Positions 1-9,182 of a stretch of DNA of 46,877 nucleotides are shown here, in pieces. A program made the translations under genes and the position numbers. The notes beneath the pieces are model-generated. The model was not told the DNA's origin. It saw nothing but the letters and a program-made list of their open reading frames with translations, and did not search any database. The stretch is from Planctomycetaceae bacterium (GTDB lineage: Bacteria > Planctomycetota > Planctomycetia > Pirellulales > Pirellulaceae), in NCBI GenBank assembly GCA_024638965.1, contig JAHEJI010000017.1:1-46877 (forward strand). Reading direction: 5' to 3'. The number at the start of each line of letters is the position of its first letter. The stretch's first letter is position 1.

Positions 1-120
1 ACGGAGAATCGACCGGCAATTCGAACAGGTGACTTCGATCTTCATCGTGATTTATAAATCCAATTTGCCATGCGAAAAAACGGTGACGACGATGCTGGCA
101 TCTGCAATCGACAATTCTCG

Positions 121-759
121 TTACTCGTCGACTCTTCGCAATTGCGTCGACGAAATATCTAAATGAAATTCCTCCGGCGCTACAAAATCGCAGATTTCTA
201 ATAGTGCAGGCAATAAATCGATGTTCGATCCAGAATACAACTTATTGCCTTTCTTTCGAGCAAAAACAAGAAACCGGCATTGATAGTTCTTGAATGCTTC
301 AAAGGCCCGTTCCATTTTCGATCGACTGTTATCGTAGTATTTTGGCTGAGCAATTCGAAGGACGGTATCCGCACCTACGACGAATACGGAGCCCTTGAAC
401 AACGCTGTTTTGTTTTCGAAAGTTGCGGCTCGAGTCAGGATCAAACCGTGTGGACCAAAGCACTGCTGGGTGCGGGCCTCGGCCTGCTCGAACGACAACG
501 CACCCTTGTCCACGTTAATGACGCTAATTTCAAACCAGAGCGGTCGCCCCAGCCGACTCTGAGCGAATTTCGCGATTTCCAGGTGGCCTTGATGGACCGG
601 GTTAAATGCCCCCGAAAATATCAGCTTGGGCGAATTTTGCGCGAAATGCTCAGTATTGCTCGTTTCTCCAGGCCGCGAAATGATCGCCGTGTTGACTTTC
701 CTTTTGACCAATTCGCCAAATGACTTTCGATCGAGAACCGATGAACCCGGATTTGGCAT
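121..759 (-). CDS. NadD-like nucleotidyltransferase (cytidylyltransferase superfamily)
   Basis: Predicted 212-residue protein of the HIGH-motif nucleotidyltransferase fold, which transfers a nucleotidyl group from an NTP to a phosphorylated substrate. The first signature GAFNPVHQGH lies near residues 50-59 and the second, ISSTQLRR, is close to the C-terminus; both are as expected for NMN/nicotinate-mononucleotide adenylyltransferases. The middle and the substrate pocket do not look like a standard NadD, so the substrate is open. A TTG start at 780 is possible, but the ATG at 759 is preferred because a GGGGA lies just upstream. The gene diverges from rpsB. Family confidence is high, exact reaction unknown. 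Confidence 0.75.
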   Translation of the reverse strand: MPNPGSSVLDRKSFGELVKRKVNTAIISRPGETSNTEHFAQNSPKLIFSGAFNPVHQGHLEIAKFAQSRLGRPLWFEISVINVDKGALSFEQAEARTQQCFGPHGLILTRAATFENKTALFKGSVFVVGADTVLRIAQPKYYDNSRSKMERAFEAFKNYQCRFLVFARKKGNKLYSGSNIDLLPALLEICDFVAPEEFHLDISSTQLRRVDE

Positions 760-810
760 GCTGAATCCCCGACGACTCAATTAAGAAACTGTTTAGAAGT
801 GGATTTCCAA

Positions 811-839
811 TTGTAAGAAACCGGGATTACCGATAAACT
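811..839 (+). promoter_or_regulatory. Putative sigma-70-type promoter of rpsB
   Basis: TTGTAA at 811-816 and TAAACT at 834-839 are separated by exactly 17 bases, each matching four of six consensus positions. It sits in the divergent gap before rpsB and would give a leader of about 120 nt, a length common for autoregulated ribosomal protein mRNAs. Read by eye only. Confidence 0.4.
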
Positions 840-966
840 GGTCCATCTTTGAAGGCTCGAAACAATGGTGTTTTGAAGCCACGTTTACCCTTTTGATCAT
901 GACTCGATGGCTACCCTGCGTAAAGGGCGCCCTGTCCATGACGGTCGAGTTAATGGTGGAGAAAAT

Positions 967-1809
967 ATGTCAAATACTCTCGTACAGGATCTGATTGATG
1001 CCGGTGTTCATTTCGGACACCGTGTGAGCCGCTGGAACCCCAAGATGTCTCGTTACATCTACGGCAAGAAAAATCAGGTACACATTATCGACATTCGCGA
1101 AACCGTTCGCGGATTACTCACCGCAAAAAAGTACGTTGCTCAAATTGCTTCTGGTGGAAGCCTGATTCTGTTTGTTGGCACCAAACGTCAAGCCGGCGCG
1201 GCCGTAGAGCGAGAAGCTGTTCGCTGCGGAATGCCATTTGTGTCGCAACGTTGGCTTGGTGGAGCTCTAACGAATTTCCGCACGATTCGCAGTCGGATGT
1301 CACGTCTCGAAGAACTCGAGGAAATTCGCAGCGGCGACCAGTTGGCGAGTTATTCGAAGAAGATGCAGTCGTCGTTGAATCGTGAATACCGCAAGATGTT
1401 TCGAAACCTGAACGGTATTCGTGCGATGAACCGGTTGCCCGAGTGCCTGGTGGTGATCGATCCCAACAAGGAGAGAAACGCGATTCGCGAAGCCCGAGCC
1501 CTGGGAATTACGACGGTCAGTTTGATCGATTCGAACTGCGATCCTGACTTGGTCGACATTCCGATTCCCGGAAACGATGACGGGATCCGATCGATCGAGT
1601 TGATCATGTCGCATATGGCGGACGCGGTCATCGCTGGCGCCAAAAACATCGTTGCCAAGAACGAGGGTAAAGATGCCGGGAAGGCTCAAGAAGCGGCTGA
1701 CGAGGCTCCGGCAACAGAGTCCGTAGAGGCTGTTGCCGACTCGGAGTCAAGTGTGGAGAGTCCTGGCGAGACGCCGGTCGCTGAAACAGTTTCCGATCCA
1801 GCGAGTTAA
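967..1809 (+). CDS. rpsB: 30S ribosomal protein S2
   Basis: Ribosomal protein S2 of the small subunit, about 280 residues. The N-terminus [19 protein letters not shown] and the later stretches [14 protein letters not shown] and [10 protein letters not shown] are diagnostic. The ATG at 967 is chosen over the in-frame ATG at 907 because S2 homology begins there and GGAG at 958-961 is a good ribosome binding site with a 5-nt spacer. The last 50 or so residues form an acidic, Ala/Glu/Ser-rich tail beyond the usual S2 core; such tails are variable and probably disordered. It is followed by tsf, the classical rpsB-tsf arrangement. Confidence 0.97.
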   Translation: MSNTLVQDLIDAGVHFGHRVSRWNPKMSRYIYGKKNQVHIIDIRETVRGLLTAKKYVAQIASGGSLILFVGTKRQAGAAVEREAVRCGMPFVSQRWLGGALTNFRTIRSRMSRLEELEEIRSGDQLASYSKKMQSSLNREYRKMFRNLNGIRAMNRLPECLVVIDPNKERNAIREARALGITTVSLIDSNCDPDLVDIPIPGNDDGIRSIELIMSHMADAVIAGAKNIVAKNEGKDAGKAQEAADEAPATESVEAVADSESSVESPGETPVAETVSDPAS

Positions 1810-1826
1810 GATCCATTTAACACGAC

Positions 1827-1866
1827 GCCCGAAAATTGTGCTGAGACGAACTCTCTCAATTCGGGC
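1827..1866 (+). other. Stem-loop between rpsB and tsf
   Basis: GCCCGAA at 1827-1833 and TTCGGGC at 1860-1866 form a 7-bp stem, and a further AATTG/CAATT match is possible with a small bulge. There is no T-run after it, so it is not a clear terminator; it could be a weak attenuator, a processing site or chance. The rest of the 213-base gap shows nothing else. Confidence 0.3.
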
Positions 1867-2022
1867 TTCCAATTCTTAATCGACAAGTTGTGTCACCCGA
1901 CTATTCTCTGGGTTTAATCTCGGGCGGTTGATGCATAAAGTTAAATTCAATTGCTTGGCCCAGATTATACCACCGGGCTTGGCGATCCAAAAACCAACAA
2001 GAACAAACTTACGAGGAGAACA

Positions 2023-3009
2023 ATGTCAATTTCAGCGAAAGATGTAGGAGCTTTGCGAAAAGCAACTGGAGCAGGGATGATGGATTGCAAAGAAGCACTC
2101 AAGGAATCGGGCGGAGACCTGGACGGGGCAATGGATTGGCTCCGCAAAAAAGGCCAAAAGGTTGCTGCCAAACGTGCGGACCGTGATGCAAACGAAGGTG
2201 TCGTCGTCGCAATGAAAAACGATGCGGAGAATATCGGCATCCTGTTTGCCTTAAGCTGTGAAACCGACTTCGTTGCCAAAAATGAAAACTTCATTGAATT
2301 TGCAAACACGCTTGGCAAACTGGCGATGGAACACTTGCCCAGCTCCAAAGAAGAGTTTGTCGCACTTCCATTTGATGGCGCCACTTTGGCCGAAAAACTT
2401 GTGGATCAGACTGGCAAGACCGGAGAGAAGATCGAGATTTCGGAATACCACAAAGTACAAGGCGATCACATCGCGTCATACATTCACGCAGGCAGCAAAA
2501 TCGGCGTCATCCTGTCGTATAAAGATGGCGGCAAACCGGAAGCGCCCGATTTTTTTAGGGGTGTCGCGATGCACATTGCCGCGATGGCTCCTTCGATCAT
2601 GCGACCTGAAGAGTTTGACGCAGAATTTGTTGCCAAAGAAACAGAAGCGATCCAGGCACAGATCAAAGCTGAAAACGAGTTGAACGAAGCCGAGAATCTT
2701 GGCAAGCCTCAGAAGAACGTTCCGGACTATGTTAGTAGGCTGCAGCTGACACCCGAAGTCATGGCCGCTGCTGAGGAAAAAATCAAAGCCGATTTGCAGG
2801 CCGAAGGGAAGCCGGAAAAAATCTGGGACAGGATTGTCCCGGGCAAAATGGAGCGATTCGTCGCAGACAATACGTTGCTTGATCAAGAACGTTGCTTGTT
2901 AAGTCAGTTCTTTGCATTGGACGAAACGCAAATAACGGTCGAAAACGCGATTAAGGACTTCAGTCCCGACGCCGAGATCGTCGAATTCAAGAGAGTTGCG
3001 GTTGGATAA
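2023..3009 (+). CDS. tsf: Translation elongation factor Ts
   Basis: EF-Ts, the guanine nucleotide exchange factor that recharges EF-Tu, 328 residues. The N-terminal UBA-like domain reads VGALRKATGAGMMDCKEAL, and the core signature CETDFVAKNENF follows. The ATG at 2023 is chosen over the in-frame start at 1951: homology begins at MSISAKDVGALRK and AGGAG at 2014-2018 precedes it. The protein is somewhat longer than the 280-300 residues common in the family, with an insertion in the C-terminal half. A clear intrinsic terminator follows the stop codon, so tsf ends the rpsB-tsf unit and pyrH-frr may be transcribed separately. Confidence 0.97.
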   Translation: MSISAKDVGALRKATGAGMMDCKEALKESGGDLDGAMDWLRKKGQKVAAKRADRDANEGVVVAMKNDAENIGILFALSCETDFVAKNENFIEFANTLGKLAMEHLPSSKEEFVALPFDGATLAEKLVDQTGKTGEKIEISEYHKVQGDHIASYIHAGSKIGVILSYKDGGKPEAPDFFRGVAMHIAAMAPSIMRPEEFDAEFVAKETEAIQAQIKAENELNEAENLGKPQKNVPDYVSRLQLTPEVMAAAEEKIKADLQAEGKPEKIWDRIVPGKMERFVADNTLLDQERCLLSQFFALDETQITVENAIKDFSPDAEIVEFKRVAVG

Positions 3010-3023
3010 CCAATTGCTTTCCA

Positions 3024-3053
3024 AAGCCCCGCCAAGTACGGGGCTTCTTATTT
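3024..3053 (+). terminator. Intrinsic terminator after tsf
   Basis: AAGCCCCG (3024-3031) pairs perfectly with CGGGGCTT (3039-3046) around a 7-nt loop and is followed by CTTATTT. Located 15 bases after the tsf stop codon. Confidence 0.8.
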
Positions 3054-3092
3054 ATCATCTACGATTGATCACACTTCCGCAGCGAGAAATCA

Positions 3093-3842
3093 ATGGGCGC
3101 CGACGCAAAATTCAAAAGAATCCTGCTGAAACTCTCTGGGGACAGCTTTAGTCCTTCTGGCGAACGCGGAATCAGTATGGATGAAGTCGTCCATATTTCC
3201 GGACAAGTCCATGAGGCCCAAAGACTGGGATGTCAGATCGCGGTTGTTATCGGCGGCGGAAATATTCTCCGTGGCAGCCAGTTCACGGCTGAGAATTCTG
3301 TCGTTCACGAAGCGACCGCACACTACATGGGGATGTTAGCAACCGTGATTAATGGCTTGGCACTTCAGGATGCACTTGAGGCATGCGGCTGTGACACTCG
3401 GTTGATGAGCGCGATCAAAATGGATGGCGTTTGCGAGCCTTACATTCGTCGGCGGGCTCAACGTCACTTGGAAAAAGGACGGATCGTTATTCTCGGGGCC
3501 GGGACCGGTGGTCCATTCGTAACGACGGACACGGCTGCCGCACTTCGCAGCATGGAACTCTCGGTCGACATCCTCATGAAGGCGACTCGAGTGGATGGAG
3601 TATATAGCGAAGATCCTGAGAAAAACCCTCATGCAGTGTTATACACGGAACTTGAATACACCGAGGTGATCGAACAAGGTCTACGTGTCATGGATTCGAC
3701 TGCGATTTCACATTGTATGGAACATGATATGCCGATTATGGTCTTTAACTTTCGCAAAGACGGCAATATCCTACGGGCTGTGCGCGGCGAACGAGTTGGT
3801 ACAATTATCACCACCAAAAAAGTGCCGCCACGAGACAATTAG
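3093..3842 (+). CDS. pyrH: Uridylate kinase (UMP kinase)
   Basis: Bacterial UMP kinase of the amino-acid-kinase fold, converting UMP to UDP with ATP in pyrimidine nucleotide synthesis; normally a cytoplasmic homohexamer. The 249 residues show the nucleotide-binding start [13 protein letters not shown], the loop [10 protein letters not shown] near residue 55, and [18 protein letters not shown], all typical. Length is normal. It lies between tsf and frr, the most conserved bacterial order for this locus; the terminator before it suggests its own promoter, although none is obvious in the 83-base gap. Confidence 0.96.
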   Translation: MGADAKFKRILLKLSGDSFSPSGERGISMDEVVHISGQVHEAQRLGCQIAVVIGGGNILRGSQFTAENSVVHEATAHYMGMLATVINGLALQDALEACGCDTRLMSAIKMDGVCEPYIRRRAQRHLEKGRIVILGAGTGGPFVTTDTAAALRSMELSVDILMKATRVDGVYSEDPEKNPHAVLYTELEYTEVIEQGLRVMDSTAISHCMEHDMPIMVFNFRKDGNILRAVRGERVGTIITTKKVPPRDN

Positions 3843-3890
3843 GGGAGCTTGTGATGGCCGCGACTTGTAACAAGCTGAGAAGGAATAATT

Positions 3891-4451
3891 ATGCCCGCAG
3901 ACGAAATCCTGAAAGACTGTCAAGAGCGAATGGAAAAGGCGATCGAGGTGCTCAAAAAAAACCTCGGTGGAATTCGAACGGGACGGGCTAACCCTGGTTT
4001 GGTTGATTCCCTTCGCGTTGATGTTTATGGATCTCCAACACCGATAAAGCAAATCGCCTCCGTTGGTGCTCCCGAGCCGACTCAAATCGTGATTCGGCCT
4101 TACGATCCGGGTATCATCAAAGAAATCGAAAAAGCGATTGTCTCCAGCGAGCTCGGCTTCAATCCTCAAAACGATGGTCGAGTCGTCCGAATCAATATTC
4201 CGCCGCTTTCGACGGATGTTCGCAAAAAGATGGTCAATCGAATTAAAGACCTGACGGAAGAAGCCAAGATTGCCATCCGCAACGTCCGTCGCGACGGAAA
4301 CAAGGCGGCTGATCAGCAGCAAAAAGACAAAGTTTTGAGCGAAGATCAACGGGACGATTTAAAGGACAATGTCCAGGATCTAACAAAGAAGCATGAAGAT
4401 CAGGCAAACGATGCCGCCAAGCAGCGTGAAGCCGAAGTAATGGAAGACTAG
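3891..4451 (+). CDS. frr: Ribosome recycling factor
   Basis: RRF, which with EF-G splits the post-termination ribosome; 186 residues, the standard length. The signature GGIRTGRANPGLVDSL near residues 26-41 and the central run VRINIPPLSTDVRKKMV are diagnostic. AAGGA at 3880-3884 is a good ribosome binding site, 6 nt before the ATG. It is 48 bases after pyrH and probably cotranscribed. The stop codon at 4449-4451 lies only 3 bases from the stop of the converging gene on the other strand, and no terminator fits between them. Confidence 0.97.
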   Translation: MPADEILKDCQERMEKAIEVLKKNLGGIRTGRANPGLVDSLRVDVYGSPTPIKQIASVGAPEPTQIVIRPYDPGIIKEIEKAIVSSELGFNPQNDGRVVRINIPPLSTDVRKKMVNRIKDLTEEAKIAIRNVRRDGNKAADQQQKDKVLSEDQRDDLKDNVQDLTKKHEDQANDAAKQREAEVMED

Positions 4452-4454
4452 TAT

Positions 4455-5147
4455 TCAAGTGCATTTGCCAGTTTTGCCAAGACGTACCGTTTGCTGAATG
4501 CGTTTGAGAATAGCGCGAATGAGTGTCGGAGATTTCGGTGGCAAGCCACTTCCAAAATCGACGGTTTCGTCTACGAATGTTGCAAGCTCATGCGGATTGA
4601 TTTGGCGACGCTGGACATTTCGTTGGAAACGACTGGAACGCAATTCAAAATCTTCGATTTCAGCTTGGGTCGCCATGCGACGGATTCTGGAATCAGGATC
4701 ATTCTCATGCATGCGGCGAAGTTCGGCCCAACCCTGCATGCGATGAAGCGCACGCACAACCTCTTTGCGAATCCTGAGGTCAGGTGAATTCAAGAACCCA
4801 GCCAAAACTTTGGTGCCAAAGCTACCGCGACAGCGGCCTCGCAGCCAAATCGCCAACCGATGCGATTCTGACGCATCGGCATTGGCTATCAGATAGGTAA
4901 GCAATCCGGCGGGACCGAGTGATTCGATATTTCGTATCAACGTTCGATGCCGGATCAACCAGCGAATGTCATGATCCTTCTGTGATTGGCGTGCGAGCAC
5001 CAGGAAATGAGTCACGAACCAGCGACCAAATTTGCCGTAATAAAAAGTCTTGCCGCTAACCGAGAATCTTCGGAATCGACTAAGCGGCCGGCAAACCTCA
5101 TTGTACAAACGAATCTCAAACGACTGTTGAGTTGTTGTTTCGGACAT
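4455..5147 (-). CDS. Hypothetical protein with possible HEAT-like helical repeats
   Basis: Unrecognised protein of about 230 residues, no signal peptide or membrane segment. The central part (LNSPDLRIRKEVVRALHRM and DPDSRIRRMATQAEIEDF) has the spacing and the D-x-x-I/V-R pattern of HEAT-like repeats, but only one or two units are visible. Strongly basic overall and Arg-rich. Two ATG codons are possible, at 5168 and 5147; neither has a Shine-Dalgarno sequence, and 5147 is taken arbitrarily. It runs tail-to-tail into frr with a 3-base gap. No function can be assigned. Confidence 0.55.
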   Translation of the reverse strand: MSETTTQQSFEIRLYNEVCRPLSRFRRFSVSGKTFYYGKFGRWFVTHFLVLARQSQKDHDIRWLIRHRTLIRNIESLGPAGLLTYLIANADASESHRLAIWLRGRCRGSFGTKVLAGFLNSPDLRIRKEVVRALHRMQGWAELRRMHENDPDSRIRRMATQAEIEDFELRSSRFQRNVQRRQINPHELATFVDETVDFGSGLPPKSPTLIRAILKRIQQTVRLGKTGKCT

Positions 5148-5265
5148 GTCAATTACCACGCGTATCATTCAGCAATGTAACTTACCAGACACGGCTGACA
5201 TTGCAGCAAGATTATCGATGGTTTAGACGACGCCATCCCGGCAAGTCGATAGATTGTCCGTGGGT

Positions 5266-5292
5266 GCCGGAACAGCGCAAGCTTGCTCCGGC
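5266..5292. repeat. Dispersed GCCGGAACAGCGC hairpin repeat, copy 1
   Basis: GCCGGA (5266-5271) and TCCGGC (5287-5292) bracket an AGCG...GC core, and the flank reads CTACTTT. The 13-base start GCCGGAACAGCGC recurs exactly at 43271, where the stem is perfect, so this is a partly decayed copy of a dispersed element. The remainder of the 5148-5337 gap holds nothing recognisable. Confidence 0.6.
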
Positions 5293-5337
5293 CTACTTTG
5301 CTGACGACTTCAAACTGACGACTGACTACTGACGATT

Positions 5338-6924
5338 CTACTTTTTCTTAGACTGTTCAATCGGAATATTGGCTCTGATCCCAAAGTCGGCACTATTCAT
5401 GTCGGTCCACAATGTTCCTTCGCCGGCGTAAAGAAACTTGAGATCAACGTCCTCCGGCAATCCAGTGGCGAACACCCAATCGTTGTAGGCTCGAGCAGAA
5501 CCAAAGGCCTCGACTGCAAGCCGAAACCGATCGGACTTTGCCACCTCGACCATTTCTTTACCCTTGTTTTCGGCTTCACCAAGGATCGTCACAGCTTGGG
5601 CTTTCAACTCTGCTGTTTCTTTTCGAATCGCCGCCGCCATTTTAGCCGTAACGGCATCCGTCGTTTTCGCTTCACGGTCGCCATCGGCCAGTTTGGACTG
5701 GTATTGGCGATCCGTATCGACAGTGACTTTTTCGGTTTCGAGTCCGACATTTTTTTCGGCCTGACGTAATAGCGCTTCGGCTTGAGCCGTTTTCTGCTCT
5801 TGTTCACGAGTGAGCGTCATCTCATCCGCAACGAACGCAGCTTGAATCGGCACTCGGACCTCGATTGGAATGTAAATATGTCGAACCAAACCATAGAGCA
5901 GCTGGATGTTTTTTTCTTCTAACGTCTGCTCAAACTCGTCCCGATTGATTTGTTGAAATTTTTCACGGTCTTCACCCACCAGCAATTCAACGGCCGAATA
6001 CTTCGATCCGTTGTTTCGGCAAATTGATTCGATTTGCGGCTGAACAACTTTATTTTCTACTTGGTCAATGTTCCCGAACGTTTTTACCGCGTGAGGAGCT
6101 TGTTCAGGCAAGAGACCCCAAATCGCGGTAAAATCCATTTGAATTGGGAATCCGTCGTTGGAAGGAAAGTTAATCCCCTCGTCTTCATTTGCGACCAGCG
6201 GTTCGCCCGATTCGTCCAACTTCAAAGAACCGTCAGGGTTTCGGACTTTACCAACCGCCACTGTCGTTTCACGATAGCCGATTTCGACTATGTCGATTTG
6301 TTGTTCGCGGCCATTGATTGGATAAATGCCCGGCGGGAAGACGTTTTCCTGGACCCCTTTGGATTGATTGAGGGCAGGATTGTCGGTCTGATTGGTGATG
6401 ACACCGACGTATCCGGTTGGAATTTCGACCCATCCGCTGTACTTTATTCGATTGTCCGTGACCTCTTTCTCTGTTCCAAAGACTGTTACTTTGTAGCCAT
6501 AGGGATTGATACGATAACGACCCGGCCCCAATGCCTTGCGCAAAACACCCTTAAATTCGGTTGTACCGATATCGCCATCGACAAGGAATTGACCAGGCGG
6601 CAACTCTTTGCCGAGTTCGCACTTCACGATTCCAACTTTTCCTGGTTCGATGACGAAATCGCTGACGAGCGTTCGTTCCCACCACAACGGGCAGTAAAAA
6701 TGGCGACCCGGGCCACGAAGTTTTTCGAGCACGCCGATTTCACCTTCTTCAGCCCAGCTTCCGGTTTTTGCCTGACCCTTGTCTGGCATGATGAAAGGAC
6801 CCTTGTAACGTAATAACAGGCTCATTCCTTCGGGCACGTACACACGGTTTACCGTCCAATGGAATCCCAATCCGGCCACTGCAACTACGAGGGCCAGCAG
6901 AAGTAGCGAAAGTATGTATCTCAT
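5338..6924 (-). CDS. SPFH/band-7 domain membrane protein (second of a pair)
   Basis: A 528-residue membrane-anchored protein of the SPFH (stomatin/prohibitin/flotillin/HflKC) class, which form oligomeric rings that organise membrane microdomains. A single transmembrane segment spans residues 4-24; the rest would lie on one side of the membrane. Residues 70-205 carry three short glycine-proline modules (GPGRHFYCP, GPGRYRINP, PPGIYPING), each resembling the PG-x-H/Y turn of SPFH N-termini. The SPFH core follows, then a long charged helix (residues about 370-480) rich in Glu, Lys, Ala and Gln, the usual coiled-coil region. It lies 55 bases after a paralogue on the same strand, recalling HflK/HflC pairs. 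Confidence 0.8.
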   Translation of the reverse strand: MRYILSLLLLALVVAVAGLGFHWTVNRVYVPEGMSLLLRYKGPFIMPDKGQAKTGSWAEEGEIGVLEKLRGPGRHFYCPLWWERTLVSDFVIEPGKVGIVKCELGKELPPGQFLVDGDIGTTEFKGVLRKALGPGRYRINPYGYKVTVFGTEKEVTDNRIKYSGWVEIPTGYVGVITNQTDNPALNQSKGVQENVFPPGIYPINGREQQIDIVEIGYRETTVAVGKVRNPDGSLKLDESGEPLVANEDEGINFPSNDGFPIQMDFTAIWGLLPEQAPHAVKTFGNIDQVENKVVQPQIESICRNNGSKYSAVELLVGEDREKFQQINRDEFEQTLEEKNIQLLYGLVRHIYIPIEVRVPIQAAFVADEMTLTREQEQKTAQAEALLRQAEKNVGLETEKVTVDTDRQYQSKLADGDREAKTTDAVTAKMAAAIRKETAELKAQAVTILGEAENKGKEMVEVAKSDRFRLAVEAFGSARAYNDWVFATGLPEDVDLKFLYAGEGTLWTDMNSADFGIRANIPIEQSKKK

Positions 6925-6979
6925 TTTTATAACTCCGTGTCTCAGTCGGTGAATCGGTTCCGAGAACTCTCAAAAAGTA

Positions 6980-8575
6980 TCACTCGTTATTCTGAGCGCT
7001 AAAGTTGTCGAAGATTTTCATTAACGGTGAATCTGCCGTGTTAGTCATGATCGACTTAAACCCTGGGGCAAGTTTCTGATAGAGCACGTAACGCGCGTAG
7101 GCTTGTCCATCGCCGTCAAAAGCGGCGACGGCAGCTTTCCAGCCAGCGGCAGACGCTTCGTTCTCGAAATTGATGACCGCCGCCTCAGCCCGCGCCTCCG
7201 CGAGAATCGCTTCTGCCATATCCTTGGCAGCGTCGAGTGCTTCCTGGGCAACGTCTTTGTCTCGATTTGCTTCTGCCAGTGCAACTTCCTGACGCCGTAA
7301 TGCCTCCGTCGTCAGCTTCACGACTTCCTGTTCTGCGGCGACCAACTGCTGAGCTTGCTCAACAAGGGCAACTTCCTTGGCAAGTTTCGCCTCTTCATCC
7401 TGTTGCAATTTTTCCTGGTCGTACTGTTTGAGTTTCTGGTTCGCGACTTCTCGATCGCGCACCGGACCAGCGATTGCCTGTGGCGGGTTAATTCTGGTGA
7501 TCAGGGCCTGGACAATCTCGATGCCCTGCTCGTCACAGGTTTTTCGGATCGCTTCCTGGAACGCGGCTTGGAAAGCCGATCGTGTTTCGCCGTCGATAAA
7601 GTCGCGGCCGGAGATGTCCGAACCTCGTAGACGGCAAAATGCACGGGCGTTGGGCATAATGACTTTGCGAATGATCTCTTGATCGATGGTCGTTTGGTTG
7701 TCTTTTTCATTTTTCGCTTCGTCATACATCACGTAAACCAGGGCTGCGTTGTCGGGCTTGACACGAAACTCAATGATTCCGTCGAGGGAAACCCAAAAAC
7801 CATCTTTACTGGGAAAACCCATGTCATCACCCTCGGCAAGATTGAACCGTTGTGATCGACAATCAATCGCCTGAACTCGATACATATAGGGATTGAGGTA
7901 GTGAGTTCCTTCGTCAAGCGAATCCTTTTGAACGCCGCGAAAACCCGTGTCCACGAGGAACTGATTCGGATTTTCGGGAATCGGACCAGCCAGGTTGGTC
8001 ACAACACCCTTGAATCCGGCTGGAATAGTCACAGGTTTGTGAAGTTCGACGATTTCGACGTAGTCGCTAGTGGGTCGGCGGAAATTGACGTCGTTGCGAT
8101 TTTCGTCCAAAAGTAGAGCATTGATCGCGTATCGACCAGGTCGAAGTTCTTGCGCCACGATGCCCTTGGAGGTGTCCTTGGTCGCGACGAAGTTGCCATA
8201 TGGCAAATCATCGCCGTACAAACGGACACGCACGCCCAGTCTATTCTCTGGAATCTCTATCATGGGATAGACTGCCCAATCCCAGCTATACGGATTTTTA
8301 AAATACCGACCTTCGTTTAGTACTTCGAGCTGCAGGCCCTTGGTGTCCTCGCCAGTGGAAACCTCTTGAGCGTTTTCAAGATCAGTTCCGGTTTTTTTGG
8401 TCAGGACCGCAATATGTTTTGCGGGCACATCGATGCGGCACCAGTTGTAGGCGACGTAACCAAAGACAATTAAACCAACAATAGCAAATACAACCGCGGT
8501 TGCTCCCATCGAAGCAAACCGCGGTATTTCGCGCCGTCCGCCTGGACGACCTATTTGGAGTCGGTTGCGAGCCAT
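6980..8575 (-). CDS. SPFH/band-7 domain membrane protein (first of a pair)
   Basis: A 531-residue paralogue of the next gene in the operon. A basic 20-residue N-terminus precedes a transmembrane segment at about 26-46. Three GxY/GxH modules occur at residues 87-95, 145-152 and 222-229 (NEGRYFKNP, RPGRYAIN, DEGTHYLNP). The SPFH core is followed by a long Ala/Glu/Gln-rich helix from about residue 385 to 480, expected to be a coiled coil driving ring assembly. The C-terminal domain (YARYVLYQKLAPGFKSIM) resembles the flotillin-like end. The start ATG has AGGAG upstream in the minus direction. Membrane microdomain or protease-regulating scaffold is inferred from the family only. Confidence 0.8.
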   Translation of the reverse strand: MARNRLQIGRPGGRREIPRFASMGATAVVFAIVGLIVFGYVAYNWCRIDVPAKHIAVLTKKTGTDLENAQEVSTGEDTKGLQLEVLNEGRYFKNPYSWDWAVYPMIEIPENRLGVRVRLYGDDLPYGNFVATKDTSKGIVAQELRPGRYAINALLLDENRNDVNFRRPTSDYVEIVELHKPVTIPAGFKGVVTNLAGPIPENPNQFLVDTGFRGVQKDSLDEGTHYLNPYMYRVQAIDCRSQRFNLAEGDDMGFPSKDGFWVSLDGIIEFRVKPDNAALVYVMYDEAKNEKDNQTTIDQEIIRKVIMPNARAFCRLRGSDISGRDFIDGETRSAFQAAFQEAIRKTCDEQGIEIVQALITRINPPQAIAGPVRDREVANQKLKQYDQEKLQQDEEAKLAKEVALVEQAQQLVAAEQEVVKLTTEALRRQEVALAEANRDKDVAQEALDAAKDMAEAILAEARAEAAVINFENEASAAGWKAAVAAFDGDGQAYARYVLYQKLAPGFKSIMTNTADSPLMKIFDNFSAQNNE

Positions 8576-8609
8576 CTTGTTCTCTCCTCAACTATTAGCC
8601 ATGGGTGCA

Positions 8610-8645
8610 ATAAAAAACGCGACAGATCCAAAAAACGCGACAGAT
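8610..8645. repeat. Perfect 18-bp tandem duplication upstream of the SPFH operon
   Basis: The unit AAAAAACGCGACAGATCC is present at 8610-8627 and again, immediately adjacent and without mismatch, at 8628-8645. It ends 35 bases upstream of the first SPFH start codon. Could be a doubled regulator site or slippage. Confidence 0.75.
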
Positions 8646-8704
8646 CCAAACTCTAAATCATTTGGCTATCTGAACGACAGACTTTCACAAAACCAGTCAC
8701 CCGA

Positions 8705-8726
8705 ACCTGTCGAAGCTGGCTTCGAC
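8705..8726. repeat. Palindrome CTGTCGAAGC-TG-GCTTCGACAG
   Basis: Two perfect 10-base arms (8705-8714 and 8717-8726) separated by TG. Such very tight palindromes without a T-run are typical dispersed repeats rather than terminators. The following stretch to 9120 holds no gene or other structure that I can support. Confidence 0.6.
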
Positions 8727-9123
8727 AGATTAGAAGTGCATGACATCCGTAAAACACTCACTTATTTTGCCGCGCCTGATTTGCGCAACGCCGTATACAA
8801 ACCGATCGTTTCATCGTCAGCTATCGACTTGAAATAACGAATCAGTCAAAACAAAACGGTTGGGCAAAAGAAACTTCTTGAACCGCTGGTGTCGTTTTCG
8901 GAAAAATTGGCGCTTACAGCACCCCTAACAACGCGACAATCACCGCACTATCGAGTTCAACCTGCTCGGTTCGGTGTTTTGCGGTAAAGACCTGCACCTC
9001 CCTTGGATTTGCACGGTATTCGCCAGTCAGCCCATATTATTGCCTAAATTCGAAGGCGTGCACCGCAACTGCGCCCCAATTGCCAAGCTTTGACAAAACT
9101 TTTAGAAAAAGACACGAGATTTT

Positions 9124-9182
9124 GGGAGGGCGAGCCGCGAACTTTCAAGCAATTTTCGGCTCAGCAGTGGCTTCGCCCTCCC
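9124..9182. repeat. Long inverted repeat GGGAGGGCGA...TCGCCCTCCC
   Basis: Perfect 10-base arms at 9124-9133 and 9173-9182, extended by GCC/GGC with one bulged T, and an inner GCCG/CGGC pair. No T-run on either side and no coding content. Most likely a dispersed intergenic element. Confidence 0.6.

Noticed and set aside
280..723. Open frame of 147 residues on the plus strand
   Set aside because: It is antisense to the NadD-like gene, whose protein has clear family motifs; the frame has none.
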